Positions 1-12,029 are shown, counted from the stretch's first letter. The stretch is DNA of 64,000 bases from Berberis thunbergii (GCA_003290165.1 QNQO01001153.1:62001-126000); one strand, 5' to 3'. The notes: generated by a model from the sequence alone, not told the origin. Made by a program: numbers and translations.

Positions 1-1469
1 TGCTTCTTAGTTGGGTTGACCATTTTGTTCCCTCCGGCAATGTAGTATAGGGCGTATATTAGTTCACTGGGCCGTTCTTTTAATCCCGTAGTGGTATCTA
101 CTTTTTCTTTTCCTTTGAGCTGCTTGTCTAGAGTTTCGATAAATTGGTCGAGTCGTCCTCTGAATCCAATGCTCAATTTCATCTTTTATTCCGAGTAGAA
201 AGTTGACGTCTTCCCATTTCGCCATGTGTTTCAGCATATTGGCCCGACTCGTTTTCAAGATTGTGTACAGTTATATGTCTTTTTATTATACACCGCTCGT
301 GTCTGGGCCTTGCTGACTGCAGCTTTCTGGACTCTTGCTAGTTGGATTTGGTTTTTCCATTATTTCGATGCCTCTTCGACTTAATGCTATCATCTCGTGG
401 TCCGTCGTCTCTTCTTATTTCCTTTATTCTTTCCCGCTTCTTTGAGTGGTTTTCTATTTTTTTGTCATTTTTCTTCCTGGCAGCTTTCATTTCCTCGAAA
501 GAAATGTGATTTTGGGTGGTTTTCAACAAGATCGCCATGCTTTTTGGGGTTCCAAGTTGAGAGCATAAAAAAAGGGCCCTTTTTTTAGTCCGTCGGTGAA
601 AGTAGCATTGGCCGTGTCATCGCTGCATCCATCGATCATTGTTAGTTTGTTAGTGACACGAGTGACGTTTCCCTTATCATTTTCTTGGGCTTCTGTTTGA
701 TGTGAAGAAGGTAATGTGGTCTTTTCCTCATTTGCTGACTTTCGATGAATCTCGTGATAAAGGCGGTGGCTAGTGCCTGGAAGGAGTCTATTGACCTCGG
801 TGGTAAGCTGTTGAATTAGTTAATTGTTGTGGAGGTAAAACTAGTTGAAAATGTTCTACACAAGATTGACTCCATAGTCTTTTTTAATGCCATCATGTGG
901 TGAAAATGTGGCAAATGATCTGTTGGGTTGGTGGTGCCATCGTATGCTTCAAACTTTGGTTGGTGAACTTCTTTGGCATGGGAGTTATCATGAGGGCATC
1001 AGAAAATGATGGCTTGGCTAGTTTGTACAATACATTAGGATCCGTGACTCCGATTCGGAATGAGATTTCAGCAAGTGTTTCGTTGCTTTGCATGAAGTTC
1101 GTCGCTTTTGAGATTTCCCTGTTGAGGTTTAGCATGAACTTCGTCACTTTCTCAAGTTCGATTGGTAGAGTTTTGCTGGGGCGGTGCTTGGATAGCGTCG
1201 GCTAACTGAATGTGTTCTTGAGTGATTTTTTCCAGTATATTTGTCATGTGGTTCATTTGGATCATAAGCAGATCCACCGCAGGGTCAGTAACAGCGTTGC
1301 CGGATGTCTGGGTTTTCTGAGCTATTGCATGTTGTGGATCTTGATTGTCGGGTGCAATTGGTTCGGTGGTCACTGCTAGGTCTTGATCGTGAGTAGTTTG
1401 CAATATAGTGTTGCCAGTAGGAGGGTTACTATGATTGTCGCTGGGTTGAGGGTCTGTCGAGTGTTCCAT
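1..1469 (-). pseudogene. Gag remnant of a Tat-type Ty3/Gypsy element (copy A)
   Basis: Read on the minus strand, this stretch encodes pieces of a plant Gypsy Gag capsid protein in shifting frames. The start, MEHSTDPQPSD, lies at 1469. Further on DPNVLYKLAKPSFSDAL (frame ending at 893) parallels DPNVLYRLSVPPFVDCIM in the better preserved gag at 6.3 kb. Below 893 the homology continues out of frame, and a late Gag piece (MLKHMAKWEDVNF) lies at 180-240. Gag would package element RNA into virus-like particles in the cytoplasm. Several frameshifts and stops make this copy dead. The element runs off the left edge, so its pol is not visible. The LTR sits just downstream on the plus axis (1578 onward), as expected for a minus-strand element. 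Family call is confident; exact limits are not. Confidence 0.75.
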
Positions 1470-1560
1470 CTATTTTAACAACCTGTCGATTGTTGATTAG
1501 TTTTGATGATGAACTTTGTCACTATGGATCTTCTTTTTCGAAAGGAAACTTGTCGTTCCT

Positions 1561-1577
1561 CACGGACGACATTAAAT
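1561..1577 (-). other. Decayed primer-binding site of Gypsy copy A
   Basis: On the minus strand the bases just after the LTR read TTTAATGTCGTCCGTG. They align with TTTGGCGCCGTCCATG next to the LTR at 36928, which is the better preserved priming site. Only the 3' part is conserved here. Confidence 0.5.
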
Positions 1578-1990
1578 TGATGCATCCAAATCTCGTTCTC
1601 CTGTGATCTTGACCTGCAAAATAGATGTTAGACTGGCAAAGACTACCTTTTTGGTGGCCGAAGGCACTCCGATGCTTAAGTCAGCAACTCTGTTTGAAGA
1701 AGGAAGTAAATGTGGACAAAACTCAGTTACAGTTGCATACCTTTGTCGAATGTTCTCTTTACCTTATATAATGGTCGTTGTTAATTCTTTGCGTGTCTTA
1801 AGCATGTGAGGCACAACAAAATGAGATGTTCTTCGTAACAGCCTCCTCTTTTATGTAGATGTGTCTGTGGAAGCGTAACTCCCACCACGTCTCTTTTCTC
1901 ATAACATTCATCTTCTTTACGAGAGAACTCGTGCGAACCTAAATTTGTGCCATAATTATGATTTCTTCTTATGGGCTCTGTTTGGACTTT
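1578..1990 (-). repeat. Partial LTR of Gypsy copy A
   Basis: This matches the LTR at 36928-37499 in order and orientation. Shared blocks include the run containing ttggtggccgaaggcactcc and the following caactctgtt..gaagaaggaagtaaa. The LTR 3' end on the minus strand reads GGATGCATCA. Similarity fades near 1975-1990, so the far end (the LTR start) is lost or too diverged to place. No target duplication can be read. Confidence 0.7.
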
Positions 1991-2984
1991 TATTATTGAT
2001 TTTGCTTTCTTTATAATTGATATGTATATCAGTCAGATGGGATTGACATAAAGCCTTATTTACTAAAATAAAGAAGGCAATGTTATTTTATTGCTTCTTG
2101 CAACTGCCACAAGGTTGTCCTTCTTCTTCTTGTTCCTTTTGGGTCCCAAACACGTGTTTTGATATGGATCAAGTTCTTCAACTTTGTAGGCTCCAAAACA
2201 AAAGCAAAAGTAAAAGCAAAAGCAAAAACAAAAGCAAAAGCAAAAGCAAAAGCAAAAGCAAAAGCAAAAACAAAAACAAAAACAACAACAAAAACAAAAC
2301 AAAAACAAAAACAAAAACAAAAACAAAAACAAAAACAAAAACAAAAACAAAAGAAAACCAAAAGTAAAAACAAAACGAAAACTAAAACTAAAACATAACC
2401 ATAAACATAAACATAAAAAAACACAAAACACAAAACACAAATTAAATACATGAAAAAAAGGGAAACTCATAACCACATTTTGCTTCATATGATTTCAAAA
2501 ACAACACAACATAATAGCTAATAAGCCTCTGTCGTTAACGAGACACACTTTCTTACTCGAAATTGTGTCATCCTCTCCCTTCTACCTCCCTTTTAGCAAA
2601 AGCCCTTCCTTCCACACAACCAAAACCATCCCCTTCTCTTCTACTAGTTCAAAAACACAATATCAATATGAGGCATTACACTAACATCAACGACGTATCT
2701 TCCGTTTCAATCCCATTTCTTCTTGTTGCAATCATTGCAAACTGCGTAAACTATTTTCAATCCTTACTATTCAGCTTTTTCCAATAGATGGGGTTATTCC
2801 CAAGATTGAATCGAGTAGGATAGATGTAGGGTTAGTCGGCAAAGGGTTAGTGAGTGCAATGGGTTTAGGTCTAGCTGGGCTTATTGTCTTGACCGAGCAA
2901 TTGAACTCACATCGAGTGTTTGATTACAGATGTACTAGTAGTGGTGGTGAAGATAAATATGTGATTTGTTTGTGTAGGTTAAGA
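1991..2984. other. Intergenic stretch without a recognisable gene
   Basis: Apart from the hexanucleotide array, nothing gene-like stands out. The long open frames across 2060-2490 on both strands come from the repeat and are not genes. The part from 2560 to 2960 is C-rich then ordinary, with no sustained coding frame. Confidence 0.6.
2196..2362. repeat. Hexanucleotide microsatellite (AAAAGC)n then (AAAACA)n
   Basis: A run of AAAAGC units grades into AAAACA units over about 165 bp. The array gives stop-free frames on both strands (Lys/Ser/Gln-rich on plus, Phe/Cys-rich on minus), which explains the long spurious ORFs here. Confidence 0.9.
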
Positions 2985-3449
2985 TAGGGGTGGGCATCCC
3001 ATCCAGCGATCCCAAACCCGTTCCGTCTCGTCCCGATTTTTTGGATCTTTTTGGGATTGATCAAACTCATCTTGATCCCGTCCCGAATTTATTTAATCAA
3101 AATACTCTTCTAAATTAAAGTTTTGGAATGTGTAGAAATTAAATCAATGTAAGAAGAAATTCTATAAGAAATCTAAATGAATTGAATCATTGATTCTAAA
3201 TGAAATTTAATATTTATTTGTCTTCCAAAAAAAAGTTTAATATTTATTTATTTAATATCTATTATTATTTATGATGTAAGTTATATGTATATAAATTTGA
3301 CATTATTGGTGTGTGAGTAATGTGAGATAAAACTCTTTTTGTTATTTTTTTATTGGAGGACTATTTAGTACGTGCTCATCCCATCCGTCCAGATCCCGAA
3401 TGAACGGAATGGGTCCATCTCGTCCTATCCTGTCCCGTTCCCACCCCTA
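2985..3449 (+). mobile_element. Non-autonomous hAT element (465 bp)
   Basis: The ends are TAGGGGTGGGCA and CCCACCCCTA, typical hAT terminal inverted repeats. An exact 8-bp target duplication, GGTTAAGA, flanks it (2977-2984 and 3450-3457). The subterminal parts are rich in GGGATGGG/CCCATCC words and the centre is AT-rich, with no transposase. The element at 43140-43716 belongs to the same family in the opposite orientation. Confidence 0.88.
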
Positions 3450-3457
3450 GGTTAAGA

Positions 3458-4147
3458 TGTGGAGAAAAGAGCTCTAAATACGATTTTGAAACTTCCAGTC
3501 TGATCCGGTTTTTCCTGGTTAAGGTGTTTTCGGTTTGGTCTGTTCCTTGGTTTTGGGTACTCGAGCTGGTTAATTGTACTGGCTCAGCCTTAGTTTAACC
3601 CAAGATAAAAGCAAAATGGTCTAAAAAGTAGTTTTAACTAGTCAATGAGTATTTAACTGTTTCATAAAAAAATGAGTGATAAATTCAATTAGTTTTTAAA
3701 ACGATGGTCAAACTCTGATATGTATGAAATGATGAGTGCCAAACTTAAAAAAAAACCCTTTACTAATAACAAGAAGAAAATACCTGTAGTTAATTATTAT
3801 TTTACAATACTTTTAGGACAACTCACATAGTAAATGTAGAAATTATGGCTTCTTTTTTCTTTTTCTCAGCTATTGTTGGTAATTTATAATGATTTTCATT
3901 ATTATTATTTATTTTTCACAATCCACTTAAATGTTTACAAAAACACGTATTTATGTAATATGGTGAACTCAACAAAATATAAAGCAAAGATGAAACTTCG
4001 TTTTCATGTTTTTTTTTTCCTTCTTCTTATTACTTATTTGTGCTTTATATTTTCTTTGATTGCCCTTGCCCTTTTAAATTTTCTTACCTAACATTCTCCA
4101 CCATATCAAATTCTATTTCCAATGAGCATTATATGAGGTGTATCCTC
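3458..4147. other. Intergenic stretch, nothing recognised
   Basis: AT-rich DNA without a coding frame, repeat ends or splice structure that I can identify. Confidence 0.6.
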
Positions 4148-4150
4148 TTA

Positions 4151-4467
4151 GGTGTGTTTGGTTGCATGGAATCCTATGCCATGGAAATCCATGAGGGCCC
4201 CCCTACATTTTAAGTTAAATTGATATATCACTTCATATCTACCATTTGATTTTGTGATCAATGGTGGGAATGAAAGTCCAATGAACATGGGAATCTCACT
4301 CCTTGATCCCCCAAGGCATGTGATTCCCATGTTCATGGGACTTCCATTCCCACCATTGATCACAAAACCAAATGGTGGATGTGGAGTGATATATCAATTT
4401 AGCCTAAAATGTAGGGGTCCCCTCATGGATTTCCATGGCATAGGATTCCATGCAACCAAACACACCC
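4151..4467. mobile_element. Tourist-like MITE (PIF/Harbinger), 317 bp
   Basis: The ends are GGTGTGTTTGGTTGCATGGA and its inverse, flanked by TTA on both sides (4148-4150, 4468-4470), the target duplication of PIF/Harbinger elements. The inverted similarity extends through most of the element, so it could fold into one long hairpin. It has no coding capacity. The element at 63371-63687 has the same family ends and the same length. Confidence 0.9.
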
Positions 4468-4470
4468 TTA

Positions 4471-4751
4471 AATTCTTCTTGAGATTAAACAAAATCCAGT
4501 GGTTGAATGCAATACCTTACCATAAGATGGTAAGCTCGACCTCATTATAACATTGATATTTAGCTAATGTAATTATGCCTTGGTTGTATACCATGCTATC
4601 AACATCATTAAATCCGTTGCAAAAGTTCCAAAGTTTTGACAATCTTTTAATGCTGAATGATTGATTCAGTTTGTGTATTCGCACAATTCGAAGTTCATAA
4701 TCTGTTTTTTCTTTCATAGATGTTTTTATAATAAGAGCAGCACTAATTCTT
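4471..4751. other. Spacer, nothing recognised
   Basis: About 280 bp of AT-rich sequence with no gene or repeat signature. Confidence 0.5.
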
Positions 4752-4860
4752 AAGAGCCGCGCCAGGCCTGGCCCAATACCGTCCATCATCATAGAGATGT
4801 GCATCTTGAAGATGATGGACGACATGGGGCTAGGCCTGGCGCGAACCTGACCTGGCTCTC
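4752..4860. repeat. GC-rich fold-back element (diverged member)
   Basis: The arms GCGCCAGGCCTGGCCC and GGGCTAGGCCTGGCGCG face each other around an inner pair CCGTCCATCATC / GATGATGGACG. The right end reads GGCTCTCTAG, as in the fold-backs near 20.4, 21.4 and 61.7 kb. A short GC-rich hairpin in AT-rich DNA is the shared feature; arm sequences differ, so family membership is inferred. Confidence 0.5.
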
Positions 4861-5057
4861 TAGACAAGCTCTAAGAACAAAGATTTATGTTCTTTTTTTT
4901 CATTCAATGATAATGATTTCTTTTCTTGATCCAAGAAATTTATTTATGTTTCAAATTTCAAATCTTTTAGTCTTCAATTCGTTTTCAGTTCTACATTTGT
5001 GTGTTGTGATTGATCATATTCATGGATATCTCCAAATCTCTTTTTCGTCATTTGTGG

Positions 5058-5354
5058 TAGGGTTGAACAAGAAACCGACTAAAAGAACATAACCAATTGG
5101 TTCGACTTGGTTTCAATTTTTGAAAATTTGAAACTGATATGGTAGGTTGGGGTTTTAAGTAATTTTAACCGACAAAATCGAAAATATATATTATCTCTAA
5201 AAATACTATAATACGTTTAATTTAGTCGGTCAGTTCGGTTTGCGATCTATATAAATTAAGATCGATTCGTTTTAAAAAATTTGAAATCGATAAAAATCGA
5301 TTCGTTTATTGGTTTGGGCATAAAAACAAACCGTCGGTTCATTTTTTAACCCTA
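5058..5354. mobile_element. Candidate hAT-like MITE (297 bp)
   Basis: The ends are TAGGGTTGAACAAGAAACCGA-like on the left and a matching inverse finishing in TTTTTTAACCCTA on the right. The interior repeats CGGTTCG/CGAACCG-like words and has no ORF. An 8-bp duplication is not clean (atttgtgg versus cttcgttg), so the class is tentative. The Gypsy element at 5383 starts 28 bp further on. Confidence 0.55.
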
Positions 5355-5382
5355 CTTCGTTGTTTGAGTTTCGATTTGAATC

Positions 5383-5902
5383 TGATGATACACAAAAACG
5401 GTCCCTCTTATATACTGTACACTTGTCACGGTGATCTCAAAAAATGATAGGCTCAAGCGTCAGCACAACACTGATTCGGCCCAAGCGGTTTCAAGCCCGC
5501 ACAGTGCAGTTTGCCAGATGGATCCGAAATCATTACAGCTTGCTAAGCCCGCATCTCACAACTATCCTTAATACCTATAAGCCCTATTAATGCAAGTTTC
5601 TCGAGGATCAACTTCGAATAGGCAAGACAACACCACTTTGCTTCCAATTAGGAAGCAAATTTCAGATTATATATCACACTGAAGACTTCTATCTACGGAT
5701 TACTCTCAGAATGGGAACTATCTCCTGTGTATCTAGGAGCACAAGGCTAACAAGTAAACTCCTATTCGCAGTATGACTCCTAATTAGAGAAAGATTTCCA
5801 CGAAGATCTTCTTCCCTAAACTACGCTACAAATTCCATGTTTACAACATTACGCCTTCCTCAGATCCCTGTCTGACTTTAGCATCAGAGTTCACTAGCAT
5901 CA
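5383..5902 (+). repeat. 5' LTR, with two internal deletions
   Basis: This aligns with the 3' LTR from TGATGATACACAAAAACGG to CTAGCATCA but is 166 bp shorter. One gap (about 74 bp) falls after CTTCCCTAAACTACG near 5825 and removes the stretch that in the 3' copy holds the TATA-like CACTATAAATAAG. A second (about 95 bp) falls after GCATCAGAGT at 5890. Confidence 0.85.
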
Positions 5903-5925
5903 CCTCTCTTCAGAATACAAAGATA

Positions 5926-7380
5926 TGGTGACCACTAGATCACGTAGCAATGGAGAATAAGGGGACACGTCAAACACTCAGACTAGTGTTATACTGCCAC
6001 TCTCAGTGGTATCGGTGACACAGGGGCAACAGACTCATACCCCCTCGCCAACAATAGTAACGACGGACCCAGGATAGATTTGTTGTCATATTAAATATAG
6101 CAAATCGCGAAACAGTGAAGGCTCTCATACTGCAGAACCCTCCACCCGCTAATGGAGATTGGGAGCAGCACCGACCTCCATTTTTGGAAGACAATAGAGA
6201 TCAAGCACAGGAGAGTCAAGCCCCTGCTAGTTCTCATTGGACCAAAGAAGGTGACACAGCTAACACAGAACCGACTTTTAGGGCAGACAGACTCGCCCTA
6301 CAGAACCCTCTTTGCAGAGGGGCACACGACCCAAACGTGCTATATCGTCTTTCTGTTCCACCATTCGTGGACTGTATCATGAATGAAGCTTTTCTAAAGA
6401 AGTTCACGCCTCCAAAGCTTGACTTCTACGACGGGACCACCGACCCATTCGATCACCTATGCCATTACAAGCATGTAATGGCACACAAAGAAGGATCTGA
6501 GTCGGTACTGTGCAGAACTTTCCCGACCAGCCTGAAGAAGTCAGCACTAGCATGGTTCCACAGCCTCCTGTCAAAGTCGATCGACTCATTCAAGACTCTT
6601 GCGAAGGAGTTCCTGACGCGTTTTGTCGAAAGTTAGCGTCTCCAAAAAGGCTCAAACTACATATTCTCTCTGAAGCAGAGATCCAACGAGACATTCAGAG
6701 AGTATGTCAAACGCTTCAACAACGAGCTAACGCTTATTGACGACTGTAGCGACAACATAGCCGTGACGATTTTTACTGCGGGCCTAAAAGAGGGAAAACT
6801 TTATGAATTCCTCACCTTGGAACCCCCTTTGGATATGATGGAACTTATTAAGGGCGACAAGAGGTACATCACCTTAGAAGAGATGAGAACTGTGAAGAGG
6901 GAAACAAAAGTTGAGAAGAAGCCCTATGTTCCTAAGGGCATGAAGGAGGGAAAAAGGCGAGAGGATGAAGAAAAGAGAAAGAGAAAGCGCAACGACAACA
7001 AGTAAGACCCTAGCTAGAGAAAGCTTCCAACTACGTTGGATCCATATTCATGACCCTCCTCAATTCTAGCCTATTAGACGTCCTAAATTCCATGAAAAAT
7101 TGGGAAGATCTAAAGTGCCCCCCAAAGCAGCAGCCCAAACGTGACAAAAGTAAGTACTGCTCATACCACAAGGAAGGTGATCATGACACCAACGACTGCA
7201 AAAGTCTTAAGGTACGAGATCGAGTACTAGATCCGCAAGGGAAAACTAAAGGAATTCCTAGGTTTTGAGAAGCGACTAGAATGACCCAGGAACAAGGGGG
7301 AGACAGTCAAGGAGATCGAGAAGGAGACTCCAGGCATAATCTATGTTTTTCATGGAGTCGAATCGGGTGAAGACTAGTCA
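5926..7380 (+). pseudogene. gag of the Tat-type Gypsy element
   Basis: Capsid-like coding sequence in several frames. A likely original ATG is at 5926 (MVTTRSRSNGE, then a stop). The best open frame is 6115-6636, with AHDPNVLYRLSVPP, KLDFYDGTTDPFDHL and SALAWFHSLL, conserved Gag motifs of plant Gypsy elements. After a frameshift near 6640 it continues as REYVKRFNNEL and FTAGLKEGKLYEFL, then a Lys/Arg-rich stretch ending at 7005. A Cys/His cluster, YCSYHKEGDHDTNDC (about 7155-7200), corresponds to the Gag zinc-knuckle-like region. The product would have coated element RNA. Frameshifts and stops make it non-functional. It is better preserved than the copy at 1-1469. Confidence 0.85.
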
Positions 7381-7737
7381 GACAGATCTCGCAAGCAGAC
7401 TCTATTGGGAATACAGACGCAACCCACAGATGATGACATATGCGTTTACTACTCGAGGGTGCAAAGCTCCATCCCCACCTTAACCTTTACAAACAAGGAC
7501 CTCGAGGGCATCCACGCACCGCACAATGACGCTATCGTCATATCAGTATCCATTGCAAGGTGGGAGGTTAAGAGGGACCTGGTGCTTATGGGAAGCTCCT
7601 TCAACGTCATGTTCTACAACGCGTTCCATAGTATAAACCTCAAGGAGGAGAGCCTGACGTCCTCATACTACCCGCTGATTGGATTTAGCGGAGAGAAATG
7701 CTTCCCGCACTACAACAAATATAGGTTTTCATGACTT

Positions 7738-10599
7738 GGATTTATGACTTGCACAAGAAGCACGTTCTTGTACATTATTTTAAGGATGATGATAAAATAC
7801 ACATCATGCACCAACTCATTAATTTTAATAAATAACGACTTCCATTCATAGGATGCCTTAAAAATGAGTTGCAAAATCCCATGAAACAAAATAAAGAGCG
7901 GGATGGAATTGGTCCCAAACAAAACCTGATAAATAGAAGTTGTTTCCACGATCTCTACTGCTCTAAAGTTGTTTGAATCTAGGGCACAGTTAGAGTCTTG
8001 GCTATTTCCACAATAAAGATGAAAAAGTTGTTGAATAGTTTGAAACAAAACATGGATCGACCATCTCATCAAGGACTCGTCGTTCTATCAAATTCCAAGC
8101 TACGAGTATCGGGTTCATCCTATTTCTGGTTTGTTACATAATATTTGTTCCTTCCTCTTTTAATTGATTTTTTTGTTGATTTGGCTCTAAATCGAAGTTT
8201 CATTTCTTTAATTTTTTTAGTTTGTTGTTTGGTGATTGAACAATTTTGATGCATCATCTGTAAGTTGTTTCTCATCTTTCTTCTAAAGCATTTTTCCAAA
8301 AATTCTCTCATATTTTTTCCTTTTTACTTCATTTATCCCTTTCACTTTTTTCTAAAAGTAATTTAAAATTTGGAAAACTGTCTGTTGGGATCAAAACCCC
8401 AAATTTATTGGAGCAAAATTGATCCGCTCTGATCCAATGCATTGCCAAACCACTTTTTTTTTCATGAACTTAACTTTTGTATTTTGAGTACATCCAGACT
8501 GCCATGTTTGTACATGATTGTTTCGTGAAGGATATAGTACTTGTGAAATGAAAGGTACCCCACTTCTGATTGCTTTACCAATTTTCTTATTTCTTCATGT
8601 TATTTTTAGTGTAATTATATTAGATGCTATTTAATTTTGAGTAAGATGATGTGCATGACTAGAGCAATCTGGATCTCAGACCCATTTCTTTTCGAGTTTA
8701 GAAAGTGACATTATGGTTTCAAAATAATGTTCAAAATACACTTGTGTTGGTTTAAGAATTTTACTTAGGCACGCAAGTGTTTGATAAATTAACTGTGAGA
8801 AAATGCCTATGTGGTTTGAGATTTTTAAGATGTAGGAGATTGGAGTGGGGGCATCTAATAATGCAAAAAATCATTGTTTCAAGTTTGGGTTTAGAGTTTA
8901 TTGGAGTTATGGAGTATGGATTAATTGTTCATGGAAGTTTTGACTTTTGGTGTTTTTAGTTTTTTTCCCCCAATCATCTGGTAACAACTGCGTCTCTTCC
9001 TCTTTTTATTTATTTATTTATTTATGCTTTTCCCTAATTTTTTTATTTAGATTGGTGCTTCTCCACAATGGGGATTAACGATTTATGGTGCTTGGGTGAT
9101 ATATTTGTTTACATGTGTGTTATGTGTTATAGAATCTAAAGTATGCTAATTAGTTATTTGATCCGCGAATAAGAGTAACACATTTGCCAACAGATAAATC
9201 ACAAGGCCAGTTTGCAATAGCCCCATGGTTTTCTATTGGATTGAGATATTTTAGAATGTGGTTAGGTAAGAGTCTCATTGTACAAAAATAGATTGATTGT
9301 TGGACATTGTTCAAAACCTAGTAACAGGGTTCTAGTTTCACCAGTCTATGCCTTATTTGCTATATCTCTAAGTCTAAATGTAGTATATTTCCAAGGTTCC
9401 TTTTGTTTTCCCTTTGTTGTAATTCATTGATGTTACTATTTATTTTTTATTTACTACCAAAGCATGCTAGGTTTGGAGCCTCCCACCCTTTTATTGTGTC
9501 AAATGGAGAACATGGAGAAACACAAATGAAAAAAAAGAGAAAAAAAAAGAAAGAAATATCTGTGAGCAACTACAATGCATGCAAACCAAAAACAAAACAT
9601 TGGATACCAATATGTGTTCATTACATAAGTAAACAATGGCATTATTACAAAATTGGTTCTGGCAAGTCCATCAATGGCAGCAAAATTGATTATGGCAAGT
9701 TCATCAATGGCAACAAAACTGCTAGCCGATCTATTTGATTCTCTATAAATATGCACTATGAAAAAAGTTAACCACATCAAAAGATTCTTAATTTAATCAA
9801 AAGATTCCTTTTTATCCTCAACAATACTATGATAGTGGGGTTTTTTTTGGGGTGAATTTGTTTTGAAGATGGGTGTTAATTATGCAAAATTAAATGTCAA
9901 AGAAGGGTGGCTTTTTATTTTGGTGTGATTTGTATATGAGTTTTGTTTACTGGATTGTGTGTATTTTTTAGGTGAGTTTCAATATGTTTTTCTTTTTATA
10001 TCTTGAATTTGAAGATGGGGTTCAACTTTTGCGCATGATTTTGATATCAGAATTTGTGTTTTGCTTACAAATAGAGAGTGTCTGGAAGACATAAGGTAAT
10101 ACGTATGTCTCTCAATTTTTGGTGGTGGTGTAGGAATTGTGCGATAAATATTACGAGTTTGACAAATCAAGTTCTACATTGCAGGTTACAGATCTTGGTT
10201 TTCTATCTTCAACGTTATTTACATTTCTTGTCTCCAACATCTGTTTGAAGCCTTGCGTATTGGTGGATCAATCAAGCTATGGTGGTACAAATATAGAAGT
10301 TTAATGATTAAGTCAGTGACAACATACTTCTTGGGATGTATAGATATCTTTATGAAATGGATTGGAAGAAATTGATTCCGAAAGTTTAGCTCTTCTTGAT
10401 ACAAAGTTGTGTAGTTGTATACTCCTAGTATTGATTATGAAAGAAAACTAATTGAGAGAACATGTTGGCTCATTGTGAACTAATTGTAAGCATACAACTT
10501 CATGGGATGTTGTGTGTGTTTTTTTTCCTGATAATTGGTTTGATATTACGTGCATATATGAAACTACACTATTTTTTATTATTGTGGCAACCATTTCAT
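7738..10599. other. Interior of the CACTA element, no gene recognised
   Basis: AT-rich sequence with only short chance ORFs (for example at 8777-8959 and 9403-9738). Parts look intron-like (T-rich runs) and some may derive from the captured CCT5 locus, but I see no matching exon before about 10600. Confidence 0.5.
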
Positions 10600-11644
10600 T
10601 TTGTATGTGCAAGCCTACAAGTTCGAATGTAAATTTCCTTGGACAACCACTTATTAAAGTAGAGGGAAAAGTAGGAGGCAAGTTGGAAGATACTGAGCTA
10701 ATATATGGGATTCTTGTTGACAAAGACATGAGCCACCCAAAGATGCCAAAACAAATTGAAGATGCAAAAATTACTATTTTGACTTTCCCATTTGAGCCAC
10801 CGAAGCCCAAGACCAAGCATAAGGTTGACATCGACACTATCGAGGAGTTCTAGAGTTTACGCGAACAAGAAGTGAAGAACTTTGTTGACATGGTTCAAAA
10901 GTGCAATGATGTTGACGCCACCCTAGTTATATGTCGTGGGGTTTTGATGATGCAAACCATCTTTTGATGGATATGAACTTACAAGTGGCAAGATGGGTCG
11001 GATGAGTAGATCAGGAGCCGGTTGCGATTACAACAGGTGGGAGAATTGTGCTAAGGTTTCAGGAGTTGACTTCAGAAAAACTTGGCATGGCTGGATTAGT
11101 AAGAGCAAAAACATTTGGAACAACAAAAGATCAAATGCGTTATATTGAACATGGTACAAATTCAAGGGCTGTTACCATATTCATTCATTGGGGTAACAAG
11201 ATGATGACAGAGGAGATTAAGCGCAATTTAGACGATGCTTTATGTGTGGCAAGGAATCTCATTCATAACAACTCCATTGTCTATGGTGGTGGGTCAGCTA
11301 AGATCTCTTGCTACATTGTTGTAGAGGCTGGTGCTGATAAATATCCTAGAATTGAGCAGTATGCAATAAGGGCATTTGCATGTGCTTTGGATTATGTACC
11401 AATGGCTTTGGAAGAGAATAATGGACTTCAACCCATTGAAACACTATGTGATGTCAAATCATAGCAGATCAAGGAGAACAATCCATGTTGTGGGATTGAC
11501 TGCAATGATGTTGGGACAAATGACATGCTTGAGCAAAATGTTTTTGAGACCCTCATAGGGAAGCAACAACAGATCTTGTTGGCTATGCATGTTGTAAAGT
11601 TGATTCTGAAGATTGATGATGTGATATCTCTAACTGAATTATGA
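10600..11644 (+). pseudogene. CCT5: Captured 3' part of CCT5 (TCP-1 chaperonin epsilon subunit)
   Basis: CCT5 is one of eight subunits of the cytosolic TRiC/CCT chaperonin, which folds actin and tubulin. The sequence encodes in order [33 protein letters not shown], a nonsense codon (TAG, 10851-10853), MVQKCNDVDATLVICRG, a frameshift, NHLLMDMNLQVARWVG, a second stop, then a long open stretch (11048-11464) with [26 protein letters not shown] and [17 protein letters not shown]. After another stop it ends [19 protein letters not shown] ... [11 protein letters not shown] at the expected C-terminus (TGA 11642-11644). It covers roughly the C-terminal 60% of the subunit. No introns interrupt about 1 kb of coding sequence, so a processed or partly processed origin is possible. 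It lies inside the CACTA element. Confidence 0.9.
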
Positions 11645-12029
11645 TCAATGAGGTGGTAATATCTATCTTCATGCAAAATTTTGCTCTTCTTGGATAGAAT
11701 TGTCAGGATTCACATCTGACGCATTAGTTCACATTTACTCTGAATTTGAAGCCTTGACCTTTGTGATACAACTGTATGCTGATGGCTCATCCTAATTATT
11801 ACAATGATTTTAGCACTGGAAGGTCTTTCCTTGGCTTGAAAAATGTGTGTTACTTATGAAACAATTACTGACTTATATGGTGTTTATTACAGCATGTGCA
11901 TTGTTTTGACTGACTATTAAAAATGTACAAGTATTTATGAGTGTTTTGGATATTTTACGTTCTTTGTGGAAAAAAGGTGTGGGAAGTGATTTAAGTTGTA
12001 AGGTGAATGGTTGAATGGCTTGGGCATAT

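Noticed and set aside
2063..2488. Long Phe/Cys-rich and Lys/Ser-rich ORFs
   Set aside because: They are stop-free only because of the AAAAGC/AAAACA hexanucleotide array; no start context or motif supports a gene.
4148..4550. Two ORFs with nearly the same protein on opposite strands (NGGNxSPMNMGI)
   Set aside because: A consequence of the palindromic Tourist MITE, not a gene.
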